A stretch of 16,279 bases of DNA from Bacteroidales bacterium. Its GTDB lineage: Bacteria; Bacteroidota; Bacteroidia; Bacteroidales; ML635J-15. The notes below the pieces were generated by a model. It was not told the origin of the DNA. It saw only the letters and a program-made list of their open reading frames with translations, and ran no database searches. Positions within the stretch are counted from its first letter, which is position 1. Each line of letters begins with the position of its first letter. Shown here piece by piece: positions 14,597 through 16,279 of this stretch. The stretch is taken from contig JAQVPT010000043.1 in the NCBI GenBank assembly GCA_028701945.1, forward strand, positions 1-16,279, written 5' to 3'. The position numbers and the translations under genes are program-made.

Positions 14597-15526
14597 TTAA
14601 AGTTTTGTTCTATGTTTATCGTTTTCGTCGAGAACGATATTAAGATATGACTTATACCTCCACCACGCAATTTCGCCATCTTCAACAGCTTTTTTTACAG
14701 CACATTCAGGTTCGTTTACGTGAGTACAATTATAATATTTACAAGATTTTGCGATTTTGAACATTTCGGGATAATAATGATATATTTCCTCTTTTTTTAG
14801 TTCAATAATACCATAAGCTTTTATTCCAGGAGAGTCAATAATCCATGCGTTAAAAGGCAAAAAGTGCATTTTGGCAAAAGTTGTTGTATGTTTTCCTGTA
14901 TGGTGAGCGTCAGAAATATCACCAATTTTAAGATTTGACCCTGGAGAAACGGCATTTATTAATGATGTTTTTCCTACACCACTATGTCCAGCAATTAAAC
15001 TTGTTTTATCTTTTAAAGCAGAGCGCAGTGCCTCAATCCCTAATTTATTATTTGCCGAACTTGCAATAACCTGATAACCAATTTCATTATAAACAGACAT
15101 TAACTCAGCAATTGCAGGATATTCGTCTTCTGAGTAAATATCGGCTTTATTAAACACAATAATTGTTGGAATACTGTATGCTTCTGCCGACACAAGAAAT
15201 CTATCTAAAAAAGTTGTTGTTGTAACAGGGTTTCGCAAGGTAAACACAAAAATTGCTTGATCAATATTGGAAGCTAATATATGACTTTGTTTTGATAAAT
15301 TTGTAGAACGGCGGATTATGCAATTTTTACGTGGTAATATTTTTGTTATCACTCCAGTATTCTCATCCGACATTTCAATTTCGACATTATCTCCAACCGC
15401 AACAGGGTTTGTACTTCTATAGCCTTTGAGTCTTAGTTTTCCTCTAATACTACAATACAATTCCTCGGACTCAGTTTTCACTATATATCCAGAACCTGTT
15501 GACTGTATGACTTTTCCTGTGATCAT
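14597..15526 (-). CDS. rsgA: Ribosome small-subunit-dependent GTPase RsgA
   Basis: The 309-residue protein is a circularly permuted GTPase that checks and matures the 30S subunit. It has an N-terminal OB fold (about 1-75, GKVIQSTGSGYIVKT, AVGDNVEI), then G motifs in permuted order: G4 NKAD (126-129), G1 GHSGVGKTS (180-188), switch HTTT (213-216) and G3 DSPG (231-234). A C-terminal zinc knuckle has Cys262, Cys267, His269 and Cys275. The ATG at 15526 (MITGKVIQSTGS) matches the family N-terminus. The frame is open for 21 more codons upstream, but a promoter-like TATATTTG box (15537-15544) lies inside that extension. It converges on the S41 protease gene with 36 bp between. Confidence 0.94.
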   Translation of the reverse strand: MITGKVIQSTGSGYIVKTESEELYCSIRGKLRLKGYRSTNPVAVGDNVEIEMSDENTGVITKILPRKNCIIRRSTNLSKQSHILASNIDQAIFVFTLRNPVTTTTFLDRFLVSAEAYSIPTIIVFNKADIYSEDEYPAIAELMSVYNEIGYQVIASSANNKLGIEALRSALKDKTSLIAGHSGVGKTSLINAVSPGSNLKIGDISDAHHTGKHTTTFAKMHFLPFNAWIIDSPGIKAYGIIELKKEEIYHYYPEMFKIAKSCKYYNCTHVNEPECAVKKAVEDGEIAWWRYKSYLNIVLDENDKHRTKL

Positions 15527-15536
15527 AAAATAATTG

Positions 15537-15544
15537 CAAATATA
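15537..15544 (-). promoter_or_regulatory. Bacteroidota -7 box for rsgA
   Basis: The reverse strand reads TATATTTG, an exact TAnnTTTG match ending 10 bp before the ATG at 15526. A TTG lies 23 bp further upstream, slightly wider than usual. The box supports the short rsgA start, since a longer start would place the promoter within coding sequence. Confidence 0.5.
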
Positions 15545-15624
15545 ATTCATTTCGGACAATATCTTTGCAATTAAAAAAATATCCCTCAACTCAATATCTC
15601 AGTTTAACTTATTTGTAATTACAA

Positions 15625-16279
15625 CTAATCATCATGACTACTAATTATTTCATCTTTTTGAAATTTAAGAGCCTCCGCAACATTTATTATATGGTCTCCA
15701 ATGATTTCAGATATCGTAATCATGTCAATATAAACAACGCTTGAATTGTAAGTATATTTATTTTCTTGAAGATTCTTACTGTTCTGCTTTTTTAATTGAG
15801 TTCTAAATTCATTTATGCGGTTTTCGATTTCTATAATTTCATCAATTTCAATTTTATCGGCGTTAATATTGACTAGAAAATCTACCATAAGTTCAAAGTC
15901 TCTGTCTAAAAGCTCAAATAATCCTTGAATACCATTTCTTTGTTCGGGAGTGAACCATATTTTCTTTTTGTGTTTACGAAGCAAAACGCGCGACAAATTA
16001 AAACTGCCATCGGCAATTGATTCGATATTATCGCTAATTTTAAGCAATGTTCTAATTCTACGAGCACCACTAATACTTAATTCTCCTTCTGAAACATTAG
16101 TAAGATAGTTTGCGATATCTGCTTCGATATCATCCATTATAAGTTCATTTTTACTAATTTTTTCGCCTAATTTTTTAACCTTTTTTTCGTCGGTTTCAGC
16201 AAATAGTCTTTTTACCTGACCGAACATTTTAAAGGATTTTTTTCCGTATTCGGCAATTTCTTTCCGAGCTTGTAATATT
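15625..16279 (-). CDS. Na/Pi cotransporter family protein, C-terminal PhoU-like part (5' end beyond window)
   Basis: The reverse frame is open from the stop at 15625 to the right edge. A Met codon at 16225-16227 looks like a start, but the frame continues upstream without a stop as ILQARKEIAEYGKKSFK leading into MFGQVKRLF. This is the normal linker into the PhoU-like tail of Bacteroidota Na/Pi cotransporters. The visible 218 residues are helical and charged, with the family patterns ISGARRIRTLLKISDNIESI, KKKIWFTPEQRNGIQGLFEL and YIDMITISEIIGDHIINVAEA. The missing N-terminal part should hold the repeated Na/Pi transport membrane domains. The transporter would import phosphate with sodium across the inner membrane, the PhoU-like tail lying in the cytoplasm as a regulatory module. 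A separate DUF47/PhoU-like protein starting at 16227 is the less likely alternative. Confidence 0.85.
   Translation of the reverse strand, partial: ILQARKEIAEYGKKSFKMFGQVKRLFAETDEKKVKKLGEKISKNELIMDDIEADIANYLTNVSEGELSISGARRIRTLLKISDNIESIADGSFNLSRVLLRKHKKKIWFTPEQRNGIQGLFELLDRDFELMVDFLVNINADKIEIDEIIEIENRINEFRTQLKKQNSKNLQENKYTYNSSVVYIDMITISEIIGDHIINVAEALKFQKDEIISSHDD

Noticed and set aside
15527..15589. 21-codon N-terminal extension of RsgA
   Set aside because: The family starts at MITGKVIQSTGS, and a TATATTTG promoter box lies inside the extension.

Overview
This is an AT-rich, gene-dense chromosomal window from a member of the Bacteroidota. The evidence is a type IX secretion (T9SS)-type PorV/PorU-like pair with a C-terminal sorting domain, promoter elements of the Bacteroidota TAnnTTTG class, start codons mostly without Shine-Dalgarno sequences, and several families common in this phylum: an acyl-adenylating GH3 protein, a Na/Pi cotransporter with a PhoU tail, and a DUF4271-like membrane protein. 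I see no phage, insertion sequence, CRISPR array or plasmid functions. Genus and species cannot be read from the window.

Layout. On the left, a DUF4271-like membrane protein (cut by the edge) and a membrane-anchored coiled-coil protein are transcribed leftward. They diverge from a metallo-beta-lactamase-fold hydrolase that overlaps a small lipoprotein gene. A GH3-family gene reads leftward and diverges from a CvpA-like membrane protein gene. The stretch 4610-4852 has no gene and is unusually rich in inverted repeats. It ends in a strong terminator facing tRNA-His (GTG). Next come purS and pssA, which form a leftward pair.

The centre is a rightward PorV2-like / PorU2-like pair (6020-12178). 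The second gene encodes a very large (1664 aa) C25 gingipain-fold protease that carries both catalytic residues and a C-terminal sorting domain. It is the most interesting locus: its members look like paralogues of the PorU/PorV sortase complex, which removes the C-terminal domain from T9SS cargo and attaches the cargo to the cell surface.

After a second inverted-repeat cluster sharing an 11-bp motif with the first come tRNA-Leu (CAA) with a clear promoter and terminator, a dCMP deaminase gene that overlaps an S41 C-terminal processing protease gene, and then leftward rsgA and the 3' part of a Na/Pi cotransporter gene whose reading frame is open to the right edge.

Most genes are ordinary housekeeping genes. 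The points worth a second look are the PorV2/PorU2 pair and its ILEI/FAM3-like domain, the two repeat clusters that share a palindromic arm, the alternative base-pairing around the tRNA-His terminator, and a stand-alone purS.
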